Below are positions 1-8,822 of a stretch of DNA of 58,814 nt, piece by piece. The translations under genes were made by a program, and so were the position numbers. The DNA is from Armatimonadetes bacterium UBA1398. GTDB lineage: Bacteria > Armatimonadota > Zipacnadia > UBA1398. Below the pieces are notes generated by a model. It searched no databases and was not told where the DNA came from. It saw only the letters and a list, made by a program, of their open reading frames with translations. The stretch covers positions 1-58,814 of the forward strand of contig DBQI01000053.1 of NCBI GenBank assembly GCA_002305165.1. The letters run 5' to 3'. How positions within the stretch are numbered: the first letter of the stretch is position 1; each line of letters begins with the position of its first letter.

Positions 1-820
1 ATCAGCATTCATGAATGATACGGGCTAGGCCGGTTTCGGGGTCGGTCCAGGTGACGGAGTGCTCGGTACGGTCCTCCAGTTCGCGCGAGGTGGAGAACCG
101 GTCCCAACGGCCCAGTAGCTCGGCCGAGGGGATGCCGCCGTAGGTGAAGCTGAGGGGCGGGCCGGCGAGCCGCAGGAAGGGATCAAGCTGGTTCTCATCG
201 AGAAACAGGGCCTCGCCTCCGGCCATCTCCAGACGCGCATCGGCCCAGTCGGCCTGATCGTAGGCCGCGCCATCCTCCGTGGCGTCCACCTTGAGGACCA
301 TCTCCCGCGCGCCCTCGGGCAGATTCACGCGCAGGGGAACCGGCGCGTCGCCCCCCCGGAGCACCTCGGTCCTGAAGAGTTCTACGCCATCCACCTCGAC
401 GATGAAGCGAACCGTGCCTCTCGCACCCGCCGTGTCGTAGTTGTTGTCCACGCCTACCTGAGCCGAGAAGGCTCGCGACGCCTCGGGCAGGGCGACCGCG
501 ATCACGCTGTTCGCGTGTGTGCCCAGGCCTCGCTCGAAGGACTCGGAGCCGATCCGCAGGGGCGTCTCCATGCAGGATTGGCCGTACCGCAGCACGTTGT
601 GATCCTGCTGCCGGAGCTCGATATCGAGCCGGGGGCCGGGGCCCTCGGGCCGCTCGCCCGCGAAGCAAGCGCGGACCCAGTCGGAGATCTCCGCCACCTC
701 GGCGGAGCCCGCCATGATGGCGTCCTCGGGTTCGGCGCTGGGGATATCAGCCTGCTGCATAGCGAAGCCTCCTGGGCATGTAGCGATGACGGCAGCGACC
801 ACGAGATGGCGCTGGAGCAT
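1..820 (-). CDS. NPCBM-containing alpha-galactosidase-like protein (GH36 type), 3' part missing
   Basis: Partial gene running off the left edge; about 272 residues are visible. An N-terminal hydrophobic stretch (LVVAAVIATC) looks like a signal peptide. Residues about 45-200 resemble the NPCBM carbohydrate-binding module, including the typical GLGTHA signature. After it, a segment with FTYGGIPSAELL and TWTDPETGL resembles the N-terminal beta-sandwich of GH36 melibiases, so alpha-galactoside hydrolysis outside the cytoplasm is inferred; the catalytic barrel lies outside the window. Two ATGs exist. The upstream one (829) sits directly against the AGAGAGG ribosome site, while the one at 820 has a 9-base spacer, so 820 is preferred. 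It lies downstream of a hairpin that separates it from the isomerase operon. Confidence 0.72.
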
Positions 821-991
821 GGAACCCATCCTCTCTGGGTATCAGGCGACGTCCACGGAGCAATTCGAGGCCGCCTGCCCCTTCCCTGCGACTGGAGGTA
901 GTTAGCAAACGAGCGTTGCGTTTGGCAAGGGCCGGATGGCCCCTCTCTGCGAAACGAATCCACTCTCGCGAAGGTGAACTCCGTACAAACC

Positions 992-1022
992 AGGAGCCGT
1001 GGCTCCTGGGGCCACGGCTCCT
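992..1022 (-). terminator. Hairpin terminator after the isomerase operon
   Basis: A perfect 12-base inverted repeat (992-1003 with 1011-1022, loop of 7) starts 29 bases past the stop of the sugar isomerase gene. On the minus strand it is followed by a weak T-rich stretch (TGGTTTGT). It probably ends the three-gene operon 4536-1051 and separates the GH36-like gene. Confidence 0.6.
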
Positions 1023-1050
1023 CTATCGCTCGGATCCACTCTCGACGGCA

Positions 1051-2094
1051 CTACTCGCTCCAGCCGTGAGCGTTTCGGACATCGATCATTGCGGCGAGGA
1101 TCTGGTTCCACGTCGCCGGATCGAGCATGACGTCGTTCGAGAACATGCAGCCATCCCAGCAGATGTGCCGGAAGGCCTTGGTGAGCTTGCCGTGTTCGTC
1201 GCGCAGCCAGTAGCCCGCATGTCGCACGATGTCAAGCTTACCGTTCGGATCGAGGGGCAGGCAGTGCCGGCCTGTCTTGTCGTGGGAGCCGGTGCCGTGA
1301 ACGGTGGCGTCGTTCTGGGCTACATGGAAGTCGATGGTCCAGGGCCGCAGGGCGGAGGTGAGGGTGCGCAGGCCCTCATCGAGGGCGACGGGATCGCTCC
1401 AGTCGAAGTCCTCGGGCACGATGCGCGCCTCGGGCGCGTTGGTGCCGAGGAGATACAGAAGGGTGTGGGCCATGTCGGCCTGGAAGCCGAAGTTGGGCCG
1501 GTTGACCCTCTGAAGGAGGTCGAGCATGTCCTTCCAGTTGTGCATGCCGCCCCAGCACACCTCACCCTCGGCGGCGACCTTCTCATCGAACTCGGCGGCG
1601 GCATCGCAAGCGCGGGCGATGGTCTCGGCGATGGCCTTGGTATTCCCCTCGGGATCGGCGGCCCAGGTGGCGGGGTCGACGGAGGAGTCCACGCGCACGA
1701 CGCCGTAGGGCCGGACCCCGAGGTCGCGGAGGGCCTTGCCGATGCGCGCAGCCTTGCGGACCTGGGTCACGAAGGCGTCGCGCTCCTCGGCGGTGCCCAT
1801 GGCCGAGCCGCCACCGACATTCCCCCAGACGGGGGCGACGAGGCTGCCGATGGCGAGGCCCCGGGAGCGGGCCTTCTCGGCCAGGGCCTCGAGGTCGGCA
1901 TCGGTGGAGTCGATCGAGACGTGGGGGTCACTGAGGAAGAGGTCGACGCCATCGAAGCGCACCCCTCCCACCTCAGCGGCCGCAGTAAGGTCCATCATGG
2001 TATCCAGGCCGATGGCCGGCTCGGAGTCGGACCCCTTGCCGACGACCCCCGGCCAGGTCGCGTTGTGTAGCTTCGGATACAGCGCAGTTGCCAC
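1051..2094 (-). CDS. Sugar phosphate isomerase/epimerase-like TIM-barrel protein
   Basis: A 347-residue protein of the xylose-isomerase-like TIM barrel superfamily. Likely metal-binding segments are GEVCWGGMHN, QADMAH and IDFHVAQNDA; these acidic and histidine positions usually bind a divalent metal. No signal peptide is seen, so it is expected in the cytoplasm. The start is GTG at 2094, set by AAGGAGG with a 7-base spacer; the ATG five bases upstream is out of frame. It is the third gene of an operon with a Gfo/Idh/MocA dehydrogenase (36-base gap) and a cupin isomerase. A role in isomerising or cleaving a keto-sugar from the divergent DUF1080 operon is inferred; the substrate cannot be told. 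Confidence 0.8.
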   Translation of the reverse strand: MATALYPKLHNATWPGVVGKGSDSEPAIGLDTMMDLTAAAEVGGVRFDGVDLFLSDPHVSIDSTDADLEALAEKARSRGLAIGSLVAPVWGNVGGGSAMGTAEERDAFVTQVRKAARIGKALRDLGVRPYGVVRVDSSVDPATWAADPEGNTKAIAETIARACDAAAEFDEKVAAEGEVCWGGMHNWKDMLDLLQRVNRPNFGFQADMAHTLLYLLGTNAPEARIVPEDFDWSDPVALDEGLRTLTSALRPWTIDFHVAQNDATVHGTGSHDKTGRHCLPLDPNGKLDIVRHAGYWLRDEHGKLTKAFRHICWDGCMFSNDVMLDPATWNQILAAMIDVRNAHGWSE

Positions 2095-2130
2095 TTCATT
2101 ACCTCCTTGGGGAGCGGTCCGCCGCTCGGC

Positions 2131-3279
2131 TCATGCGGTGTCGATGTCTACCCACTGGCCCGCGTCGGCGGACTGCAGGACGGCCTCACAGACCTTCTGG
2201 GTCTCGAGGGCCTCGCGGAACGTGGGCGAGCAGCTCCGGCCCTCGTGGATAGCGCTCAGGAAGTCGGATAGCTGGTGGACGAAGGTCGCGCCGTAGCCGA
2301 CGGCAAGACCCGGCACCCACCAGTGGTCCATGTAGGGATGGTCGCCGCTACCATCGGTGACGTGGATGGAGCGCCAGCCACGCACGGCGCCCTCATCGCC
2401 GTGATCGGACCACTCGAGGCGATGGAGATCGTGGAGGTCCCAGCGGATGGACGCGTGCTCCCCGTTGATCTCGAAGGTGAAGAGCGCCTTGTGGCCCCGG
2501 GCGTAACGGGTGGACTCGAAGTTGCCCAGGGATCCGTTCTCGAAACGGCAGAAGAAAACGCAGGCGTCGTCGATGCGAACGGGCTCCTCGCAGCCCGTGA
2601 CGGCGTGCATGCGCTGTTTGATGAAGGTCTCGGTCATGGCGTTGACTCGGGTGATCGGCCCGTTCTGCCAGAGCGCCGTATCGATGCAATGGGCGAGGAG
2701 ATCGCCCGTTACGCCACTCCCCGCGACGGAGGCGTCGAGCCGCCAGGCGGCGGACCCACCCTGGGGCAGATCGGGCGAGATGGTCCAGTCCTGGAGGAAC
2801 TGGGCCCGGTAGTGGAAGACGCGGCCTAGCCGGCCCTCGTCGATGAGCTGCTTAGCGAGGGTCACGGCGGGGACGCGCCGGTAGTTGAAGGAGACGAGGC
2901 TCGCCACACCCGCCTTCTCGACGGCGGCCACCATCTCGCGCCCCTGGGCGACGTTCATAGCCAAGGGCTTCTCGCAGAGGATCGCCTTGCCTGACTCGGC
3001 GGCGGCGAGGGCGATCTCGGCGTGGAGATTGTTCGGCACGCAGATATCGACGAGGTCGATGTCATCCCGGGCCACCACCTCCCGCCAGCTCGTGCTGTGG
3101 GACGCGAAGCCCCAGCGACGGGCGAAGGCCTGGGCCCGGGCGGCGTCGGTGGCGCAGATAACCTCCAAAGAAGGCTCGATAGGCGGGTCGAAAGCGCCGG
3201 TCACCTGGTGGTAGGCGTTGGCGTGGGCCCGTCCCATGAAGCCGCAGCCGATCTGGGCAACTCTCAGTTTGCGTTTCAC
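2131..3279 (-). CDS. Gfo/Idh/MocA family oxidoreductase, cytoplasmic
   Basis: A 382-residue NAD(P)-dependent sugar dehydrogenase-type protein. The Rossmann motif QIGCGFMGRAH is at residues 9-19 and the conserved CEKPLA motif (catalytic Lys of the family) is near residue 103. There is no Tat or Sec signal, in contrast to the two Tat-exported relatives encoded on the opposite strand. The start is GTG at 3279 with AGGAG six bases upstream. It sits 39 bases after the cupin gene and 36 bases before the isomerase gene, so all three are probably co-transcribed. It may oxidise or re-reduce a 3-keto sugar or inositol-like substrate; the exact substrate is unknown. Confidence 0.85.
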   Translation of the reverse strand: MKRKLRVAQIGCGFMGRAHANAYHQVTGAFDPPIEPSLEVICATDAARAQAFARRWGFASHSTSWREVVARDDIDLVDICVPNNLHAEIALAAAESGKAILCEKPLAMNVAQGREMVAAVEKAGVASLVSFNYRRVPAVTLAKQLIDEGRLGRVFHYRAQFLQDWTISPDLPQGGSAAWRLDASVAGSGVTGDLLAHCIDTALWQNGPITRVNAMTETFIKQRMHAVTGCEEPVRIDDACVFFCRFENGSLGNFESTRYARGHKALFTFEINGEHASIRWDLHDLHRLEWSDHGDEGAVRGWRSIHVTDGSGDHPYMDHWWVPGLAVGYGATFVHQLSDFLSAIHEGRSCSPTFREALETQKVCEAVLQSADAGQWVDIDTA

Positions 3280-3318
3280 CGTGTTCTCCTATCCGCGCCC
3301 TCGAGAGGCGGCGAGTCG

Positions 3319-4536
3319 TTACTCGATCACGAGGTCGGGGTTACCCGGCCCGAAGTGCTTCAGCATCACGATAGGATCCGACTTCGAGGGGTTGGTGATG
3401 ACGACTCCCGCCTTGGCCGCGGCCTCGGTGACGAAATACTCATCATGGGTGAGTTGCCCGTAGCGGATCATAGCCGGGCTCTCGATGGGCCAGACCCCCA
3501 TGGCGCCGTGCCCCTGCATCATTATGAGGCCATAGGCGCCAGCGTCCGTGATGGTCACCGTGGCGCCGGGGAGCACGGTCAGCTCCTTGGCGCTGAACTC
3601 GCTCGACCGGTAGCAGATCCAGTTCTCCACATAGCCCTCGCTCTTCATCTCATCGAGGGGCCGGACGGGCCGAGGCCGCATGAAGTGATGCTCCCGGAAA
3701 AGCGGGTCGACGTTGAGGTCCCAGTCCAGAATCTCCATCAGGAAGTCCACGTCGCCCATCCGGTTCTCGGGCGTGTTCTTCCAGAGAAGCTCCTCGGAAA
3801 TGATGGACTCGCCGGTGAGAGACTGCCACATCCCGAAGACGTCCGAGGCTTTCTGGGGCTCATAGGTGCAGAGGCTCCCAGGCGCGTGGAGCACGCCAGG
3901 AGGAACGTCCCAACCCGTGCCGGGCTCGAGCCGATAGGCCTGTGCGAGGTTCGTGATCTTGTTGTCGCCCTTGGTGAAGTTGAGGAGGCACTGGCGCACC
4001 TGGTCTTTGGTGGTGCCCGGGGCGAAGCCGAAGAACGTATAGGGGAAGTCGCCACCGTGGTTGTTCACCTGGGGCGGGAAGTAGTAAGCCTCGGGCTTGC
4101 CCAACTGGCCGGTCAGGCGCGCATGCTCATCCTTGTGGTGGATGTGGTGGGGTAGGGCGCCCTGATTGTCGAAGAACTTGGCGTAGGCGGGCCAGCCGCC
4201 GTGACCGTCCCAAACGCGATCACCGACGATGGCCCCCTTGAGTTCGTTGATCGCCTCGGCCAAGAGGAACTTCTCGACGCGGCCGCCCTCCTCGATAACG
4301 ATCATGCTCAAGCCCTCGTGCTCACTGGTGAGCGGGCCGTTGTCGGCGGCCGTGGTCGACGCGAACCATCGCTCGTCGATTCCACCTCGTGCGCCGCCCA
4401 TGGCGTAGTAGTCGTCGGGGTGCAGCTTGATGCGCCGACCGGGCACACAGAAGGATCGGGGCACCCAGTTGGGCGCCAACCGAAGAACGCCTTGGCCCTG
4501 TTCCAGGGCTTTGCTCGCCAAGTCGCGTACGCTCAT
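3319..4536 (-). CDS. Cupin protein resembling class I phosphomannose isomerase
   Basis: A 405-residue cytoplasmic protein. The segment PHHIHHKDEHA followed about 15 residues later by EAYYF gives the His/Glu metal-ligand pattern of mannose-6-phosphate isomerase-type cupins. A second cupin-like beta region lies near residues 320-400. The start ATG at 4536 has GAGGA and GGGAGG upstream. First gene of the minus-strand operon, divergent from the seven-gene plus operon across a 210-base shared promoter region. True phosphomannose isomerases are usually shorter or differently organised, so aldose-ketose isomerisation is inferred from fold only. Confidence 0.72.
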   Translation of the reverse strand: MSVRDLASKALEQGQGVLRLAPNWVPRSFCVPGRRIKLHPDDYYAMGGARGGIDERWFASTTAADNGPLTSEHEGLSMIVIEEGGRVEKFLLAEAINELKGAIVGDRVWDGHGGWPAYAKFFDNQGALPHHIHHKDEHARLTGQLGKPEAYYFPPQVNNHGGDFPYTFFGFAPGTTKDQVRQCLLNFTKGDNKITNLAQAYRLEPGTGWDVPPGVLHAPGSLCTYEPQKASDVFGMWQSLTGESIISEELLWKNTPENRMGDVDFLMEILDWDLNVDPLFREHHFMRPRPVRPLDEMKSEGYVENWICYRSSEFSAKELTVLPGATVTITDAGAYGLIMMQGHGAMGVWPIESPAMIRYGQLTHDEYFVTEAAAKAGVVITNPSKSDPIVMLKHFGPGNPDLVIE

Positions 4537-4684
4537 TCGTGTCCTCGCCTCCCATTAGTGATCCTCTGGATGGCCGTCCCCACCCACGTCCGGCCGCAAG
4601 AGAGTCGTTCCGCGTCGACGCTCGAGAACCTTGTTCCAAGGCGAAAGGTCGACTCGCGGATGCCCCGTTTCTGGTCTGAAGCAA

Positions 4685-4704
4685 GGCTCCGGGCGACCGG
4701 AGCC
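4685..4704 (+). promoter_or_regulatory. Leader hairpin with GNRA-type loop upstream of the DUF1080 operon
   Basis: An 8-base stem (4685-4692 with 4697-4704) closed by the tetraloop GCGA lies 42 bases before the first gene of the plus operon, inside the divergent 4537-4746 spacer. It could be a 5' untranslated stability element or half of a regulator site. No T-tract follows. Confidence 0.3.
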
Positions 4705-4746
4705 CGAATGAAGAACTAACAGAACGTGCAAACAGGAGGATACCCC

Positions 4747-6018
4747 ATGAACACGCGTCTCGGCGCCGCCATAGTGGCGACGCTCACGGCATTGCCGGCC
4801 CTGGCCCAGACCACGGGCGTCGGAGACAACCGACTCACCGAGGCCGAACGCGAGGCCGGCTTCCGCTTGCTGTTCGACGGACAAAGCCTGGAAGGCTGGC
4901 AGGGGCCGGATTGCTGGTCCGTCGAGGACGGGATGCTCGTCGGCCGCAACGACGGCACCCTTCCGGCGAGCGTCTACCTCTACAGCGAAGAGACCTTCGA
5001 CGACTTCGTTTTCCGTGCATCGTGCCGGCTCGATGGAGGCAACAGCGGGATCCAGTTCCGCACGGAGCGCGGGCCCAACGACGACCCCATCGGCTACCAA
5101 GCGGATATGTCCGATGAGAGGACGGTCGGCGCCCCGTCATATTGGGGATGCCTCTACGAGGCAGGCGGCCCCCGCGGGGTGATGGTGGACGGCTGGGCCG
5201 GGCTCGCGGAGACGGTGATACGTCGCGGTGACTGGAACGAGCTCGAGATCATCTGCCAAGGCGACCGGGTCGTGGTTCGGCTCAACGGCCTCACTACGGT
5301 GGACATCGAGGATGACGCCTACTCCGAGGGCCACTTCGCGATACAGATTCACCAGGGCCCCGCGATGGCGGCCTTCTTCAAGAACATCCGGCTGAAGCCG
5401 CTCGAAGCGGGCGAGCTGCCGCCGGCCCCTGAAGTGGGGGTGCCCGCGGGCTGGACGCCGCTCTTCACGGGCTCCGACCTCTCACAGTTCGATGTTGTCG
5501 GCGTGGCCGAGGGGTTCGCCATCACCGAGGAAGGGGTGCTCCGCAGCGAGGGCGGCCTGGGCGGCGACTGGCTGCGGTCCAAGGAGCAGTACTCGGACTT
5601 CATCCTTCACGTGGAGTGGCGCGTATCTCCGGGCGGGAACTCGGGGGTGTTCATCCGGTCGGCGACTGAGGGGGCGCCGTGGGAGACCGGCCACGAGTGC
5701 CAGATCTCCAACGAGCAGCCGCCGCGTGACGACCTCCACTGCACGGGCACCCTCTACGGGACCGTGGCGGCCAACCCGAGGCCGGACGAGACCCCGGAGA
5801 TCTGGCGCACCTACGAGATCCATTGTGTGGGCTCTCGGATCTCCGTCATCGTCGATGACACCCGCACGGTGGATGTGGACGCGGGGGCGGTGGATGCAAT
5901 CAGGGACAAGCCACTGGTCGGACACATCGGATTGCAGGACTCCCATACCGGGGAGGGTTACTGGGTGGAGTACCGCAATGTGTGGATCAAGGAACTCGAG
6001 CGCCCGGTGGGCCGGTAG
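4747..6018 (+). CDS. Secreted protein with two tandem DUF1080 (3-keto-disaccharide hydrolase) domains
   Basis: 423 residues after choosing the ATG at 4747, which has AGGAGG seven bases upstream. Signal peptide with ALAQ cleavage near residue 20. Two DUF1080/concanavalin-like domains: residues about 30-220 (LFDGQSLEGW, GNSGIQFRTERG, SYWGCLYEAGG, GDWNELEI) and about 230-420 (LFTGSDLSQF, GNSGVFIRS, HECQISNEQ, YGTVAANPRP). The family acts on 3-keto-glycosides or adds water to the 2-hydroxy-glycal intermediate. The copies are divergent, which suggests two different steps or substrates (inference). First gene of an operon with gaps of 30-60 bases, next to two Tat-exported dehydrogenases that could supply 3-keto substrates. 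Confidence 0.88.
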   Translation: MNTRLGAAIVATLTALPALAQTTGVGDNRLTEAEREAGFRLLFDGQSLEGWQGPDCWSVEDGMLVGRNDGTLPASVYLYSEETFDDFVFRASCRLDGGNSGIQFRTERGPNDDPIGYQADMSDERTVGAPSYWGCLYEAGGPRGVMVDGWAGLAETVIRRGDWNELEIICQGDRVVVRLNGLTTVDIEDDAYSEGHFAIQIHQGPAMAAFFKNIRLKPLEAGELPPAPEVGVPAGWTPLFTGSDLSQFDVVGVAEGFAITEEGVLRSEGGLGGDWLRSKEQYSDFILHVEWRVSPGGNSGVFIRSATEGAPWETGHECQISNEQPPRDDLHCTGTLYGTVAANPRPDETPEIWRTYEIHCVGSRISVIVDDTRTVDVDAGAVDAIRDKPLVGHIGLQDSHTGEGYWVEYRNVWIKELERPVGR

Positions 6019-6048
6019 CCCAGGGGCGGGAAGCGGAGCGTGCATCCC

Positions 6049-7392
6049 ATGGCACATGGCAAGCTGACACGGCGCGAAGCGATCAAAGCGGGTCTCGGGG
6101 TCCTGGCCCTGCCGACGATCATCCCCGCCAGGGCCCTCGGGCAGAACGGGGCTCCTGGGGCGAATGACACCGTCAATGTGGGCATCATCGGCCTCGGCGG
6201 ACGGGCGCGTTGGCTCGCGGAGTACACTCTGCGTTCGGTACCCGGGTTGCGGGTGGCCGCAGTGTGCGACATCCTGGAGCCCCGGGTGGACTCCTTCGTC
6301 AATGACCTGGCGGGCGACCAGACGTGGAAGCGCTACACGAACTTCCTGGAGATGATCGAGCGGGAGAACCTGGATGGGGTGATGGTCGAGACCACTACCC
6401 ACACCCGAGCCTGGGTGACGGTTCTCGCGATGCAGGCGGGAATGGATGTGTACATCGAGAAGCCCATGTGCCTGACCATCGCCGAGGGCCGTGAGATGGT
6501 CAATGCGGCCCGGCGCTATGGGCGGGTGACCCAGGTGGGAACCCAGCAGCGCACCATCCCCATCAACAACTGGGCGAGCGACCTGGTGAAGAGTGGCACC
6601 CTGGGCAAAGTCCATGCCGTCATCGCGCCGAACTTCACGGGCCCGATTCGCTGGGAGGATAAGCCGGGGCAGCCGCTGCCCGAGGGAGCCAGCCCGACCT
6701 TCTGGGACGAGTGGACGAACCAGACGGTCCTGCGGCCCTACCACCCCGAACTCCACTATGGCTGGGCGCAGTGGTGGGACTACGACGGCGGGGGGATGTC
6801 CTTTGGAGTCACGGGCTGGGGCACCCACGCCTACGACCAGATCCAGCGGGCGCTCGGGACCGACGAGACGGGCCCGGTCGAGGTGGTTCTCGAGGAGCCC
6901 GTGGCGGTCAAGAGCATCTGGACCGACTCGGACGATATGAGCCTCGCGGGACCGCGGGCCAAGGTGACGATGCGCTACGCCGATGGCGTGGAGCTGCGGC
7001 TCCATCGGGATCGCCAGGGCAACACGCTCCACGGCCTCGGCGCCCGGTTCCTCTGCGACGCGGGCGAACTCGAGATCGAACGTAACGCCCTGGCGAGTGA
7101 TCCCGAGGACATCATCGCCTCGCCCGACAACCCCGGGCCCAACCCCATGGATGAGTGCTACTACCATGTGCTGGATTGGGTCGAGTGCATCAAGAGCCGG
7201 CAGCGCTGCGCCGCGGACATCGAGTACGGCCAGCGGGCGACATCGCTCTGCTACCTTGTGAACATCGCTCGCGACGTCGGCCGGGTGGGCGAGGTCCTGC
7301 GATGGGATCCGGCGGCAGAGCGCTTCACGAACTGCGATGAAGGCAACGCGATGCTCTCGCGCGTGCCGCGCGAGGGGTACGAACTCCCGTAA
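6049..7392 (+). CDS. Tat-exported Gfo/Idh/MocA oxidoreductase (A)
   Basis: 447 residues. N-terminal twin-arginine signal TRREAIKAG followed by a hydrophobic run, so the protein is probably exported folded with its nicotinamide cofactor, as known for Zymomonas glucose-fructose oxidoreductase. Rossmann motif NVGIIGLGGRAR near residue 43; YIEKPMC carries the family lysine; VGTQQRT is typical of the exported subgroup. ATG at 6049 is preferred over GTG at 6040 because GGAG is 10 bases from the ATG and only one base from the GTG. Likely oxidises a sugar hydroxyl (C3 in the known pathway) so that the DUF1080 partner can act. Lies 30 bases downstream of the double DUF1080 gene. Confidence 0.87.
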   Translation: MAHGKLTRREAIKAGLGVLALPTIIPARALGQNGAPGANDTVNVGIIGLGGRARWLAEYTLRSVPGLRVAAVCDILEPRVDSFVNDLAGDQTWKRYTNFLEMIERENLDGVMVETTTHTRAWVTVLAMQAGMDVYIEKPMCLTIAEGREMVNAARRYGRVTQVGTQQRTIPINNWASDLVKSGTLGKVHAVIAPNFTGPIRWEDKPGQPLPEGASPTFWDEWTNQTVLRPYHPELHYGWAQWWDYDGGGMSFGVTGWGTHAYDQIQRALGTDETGPVEVVLEEPVAVKSIWTDSDDMSLAGPRAKVTMRYADGVELRLHRDRQGNTLHGLGARFLCDAGELEIERNALASDPEDIIASPDNPGPNPMDECYYHVLDWVECIKSRQRCAADIEYGQRATSLCYLVNIARDVGRVGEVLRWDPAAERFTNCDEGNAMLSRVPREGYELP

Positions 7393-7443
7393 CACCCGCG
7401 ACGGCCTGGCCGTCCGGGATCGGCATCTGGAAGGATGTGCGTG

Positions 7444-8763
7444 ATGAAGGCGAGACGCCGAGGCGTCGGCGGAAGCCGGCGCGAGTTTCTGAAGAAGGCG
7501 GCGGCGTTTGCGGGCGCGGCAGCGCTGCCGGCCATCGTCCCCGCATCGGCCCTGGGCCGGGACGGGGCCGTGGCGCCGTCGGAGCGGATCGTGATGGGCG
7601 GGATCGGATTAGGCCCGCGCGGCTCCTACGTCCTGGGCCCCTTCTTGGATGAGCCCGATGTGCAGTTCGTGGCCACCTGCGACGTGCGGGCGGACCGGAG
7701 GGAGTCCATCAAAGCGCGCATCGACGGGCACTACGGAACCGACGGCTGCGCCGCCTACCGGGATATGCGGGAGTTGCTCGCCCGGGATGACATCGACGCG
7801 GTACTCATCGCCACGGGCGACCGGTGGCACGGCCTCGGCTCCATCATGGCGATGAAGGCGGGCAAGGACGTCTACAGCGAGAAGCCGTGCAGCCTGACCA
7901 TTGCCGAATGCGAGGCTGTGGCCGACACGGCGCGGCGGTACGGCCGGGTCTTCCAGGCGGGCACTCAACGACGGAGCATCGCCAACTTCAAGGCGGCGGT
8001 CGATCTCGCCCACAGCGGGAAGCTGGGTCGGATCCACACCCTTCACGCCTCGAGCTACTATCCCAGCGTCACCTACGACTGGCTGCCCGAGGAACCGCTA
8101 CCGGACCGCGATACCATCGACTGGGATCTCTGGCTCGGTCCTGCTCCGTGGCGGCCCTACAACAGCGCCTATGTGAACGGCGGCTGGCGCGGCCATTTCG
8201 ACTTCGACTCGGGTCCGCGACTGCTGGACTGGTGCGCCCACACCATCGACCTATGCCAGTGGGCAAACCAGACCGACGACACCCTGCCGATCGAATACGA
8301 GACCCACGAGGACAACATCACCTTGCGCTACGCGAACGGCGTAACGCTCATCGTGGACTTCCTGCAAGAGCCTTTCGGCAACCGTGACCCGCATTACGGC
8401 ACCTCCCGAGGTACCTGTCCCGTGCGGTTCGAGGGCGATGAGGGCTGGGTGGAGACCGGCGACAGCGGCGAGATCGCCGTCTCGCCCGAGTCCCTCAGGT
8501 CCGAGTTGGAGCCCGTGCCCCGGTTGGTGGGGACGGAGTCCGCCAGCCACTCCCGGAACTTCCTCGACTGCATCAAGACCGGCGCCCTCCCCAACGCCAA
8601 TGCCGAGGTCATGAGGCAATCTCACACGGCCTCTTACGCGGCCGCCCACTCGTGGCTGCTGGGCCGGAAGCTGACGATGGATCCCGAAACGGCGACCTTC
8701 ATCAACGATGACGAGGCGAATCGGATGCGTTCGCGCGCGATGCGTCCCCCGTGGCACCTCTGA
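7444..8763 (+). CDS. Tat-exported Gfo/Idh/MocA oxidoreductase (B)
   Basis: 439 residues from the ATG at 7444, which has GGAAGG nine bases upstream; the ATG at 7435 abuts the ribosome site and is less likely. The Tat signal SRREFLKKAA is followed by an alanine-rich hydrophobic segment ending near SALG. The Rossmann region is MGGIGLGPRGS, and YSEKPCSLTIAE holds the conserved lysine. It is clearly a paralogue of gene A next to it, but with a different C-terminal half (YNSAYVNGGWRGHFDFD). Two exported dehydrogenases side by side would allow oxidation and re-reduction, or two linkages; this is inference. Cofactor regeneration outside the membrane is unexplained by any gene here. Confidence 0.87.
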   Translation: MKARRRGVGGSRREFLKKAAAFAGAAALPAIVPASALGRDGAVAPSERIVMGGIGLGPRGSYVLGPFLDEPDVQFVATCDVRADRRESIKARIDGHYGTDGCAAYRDMRELLARDDIDAVLIATGDRWHGLGSIMAMKAGKDVYSEKPCSLTIAECEAVADTARRYGRVFQAGTQRRSIANFKAAVDLAHSGKLGRIHTLHASSYYPSVTYDWLPEEPLPDRDTIDWDLWLGPAPWRPYNSAYVNGGWRGHFDFDSGPRLLDWCAHTIDLCQWANQTDDTLPIEYETHEDNITLRYANGVTLIVDFLQEPFGNRDPHYGTSRGTCPVRFEGDEGWVETGDSGEIAVSPESLRSELEPVPRLVGTESASHSRNFLDCIKTGALPNANAEVMRQSHTASYAAAHSWLLGRKLTMDPETATFINDDEANRMRSRAMRPPWHL

Positions 8764-8822
8764 AGGGGCGCCACGAGGTTTCTGCACGAGTAGCACGACC
8801 TCCATGGATCGAGGAAACGACG

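Noticed and set aside
3022..4155. 377-codon plus-strand open frame
   Set aside because: Antisense to the cupin and dehydrogenase genes and without homology-like features.
5482..7395. 637-codon minus-strand open frame over the DUF1080 and Tat dehydrogenase genes
   Set aside because: Antisense to two well-supported genes with signals and family motifs; product has no recognisable domain.
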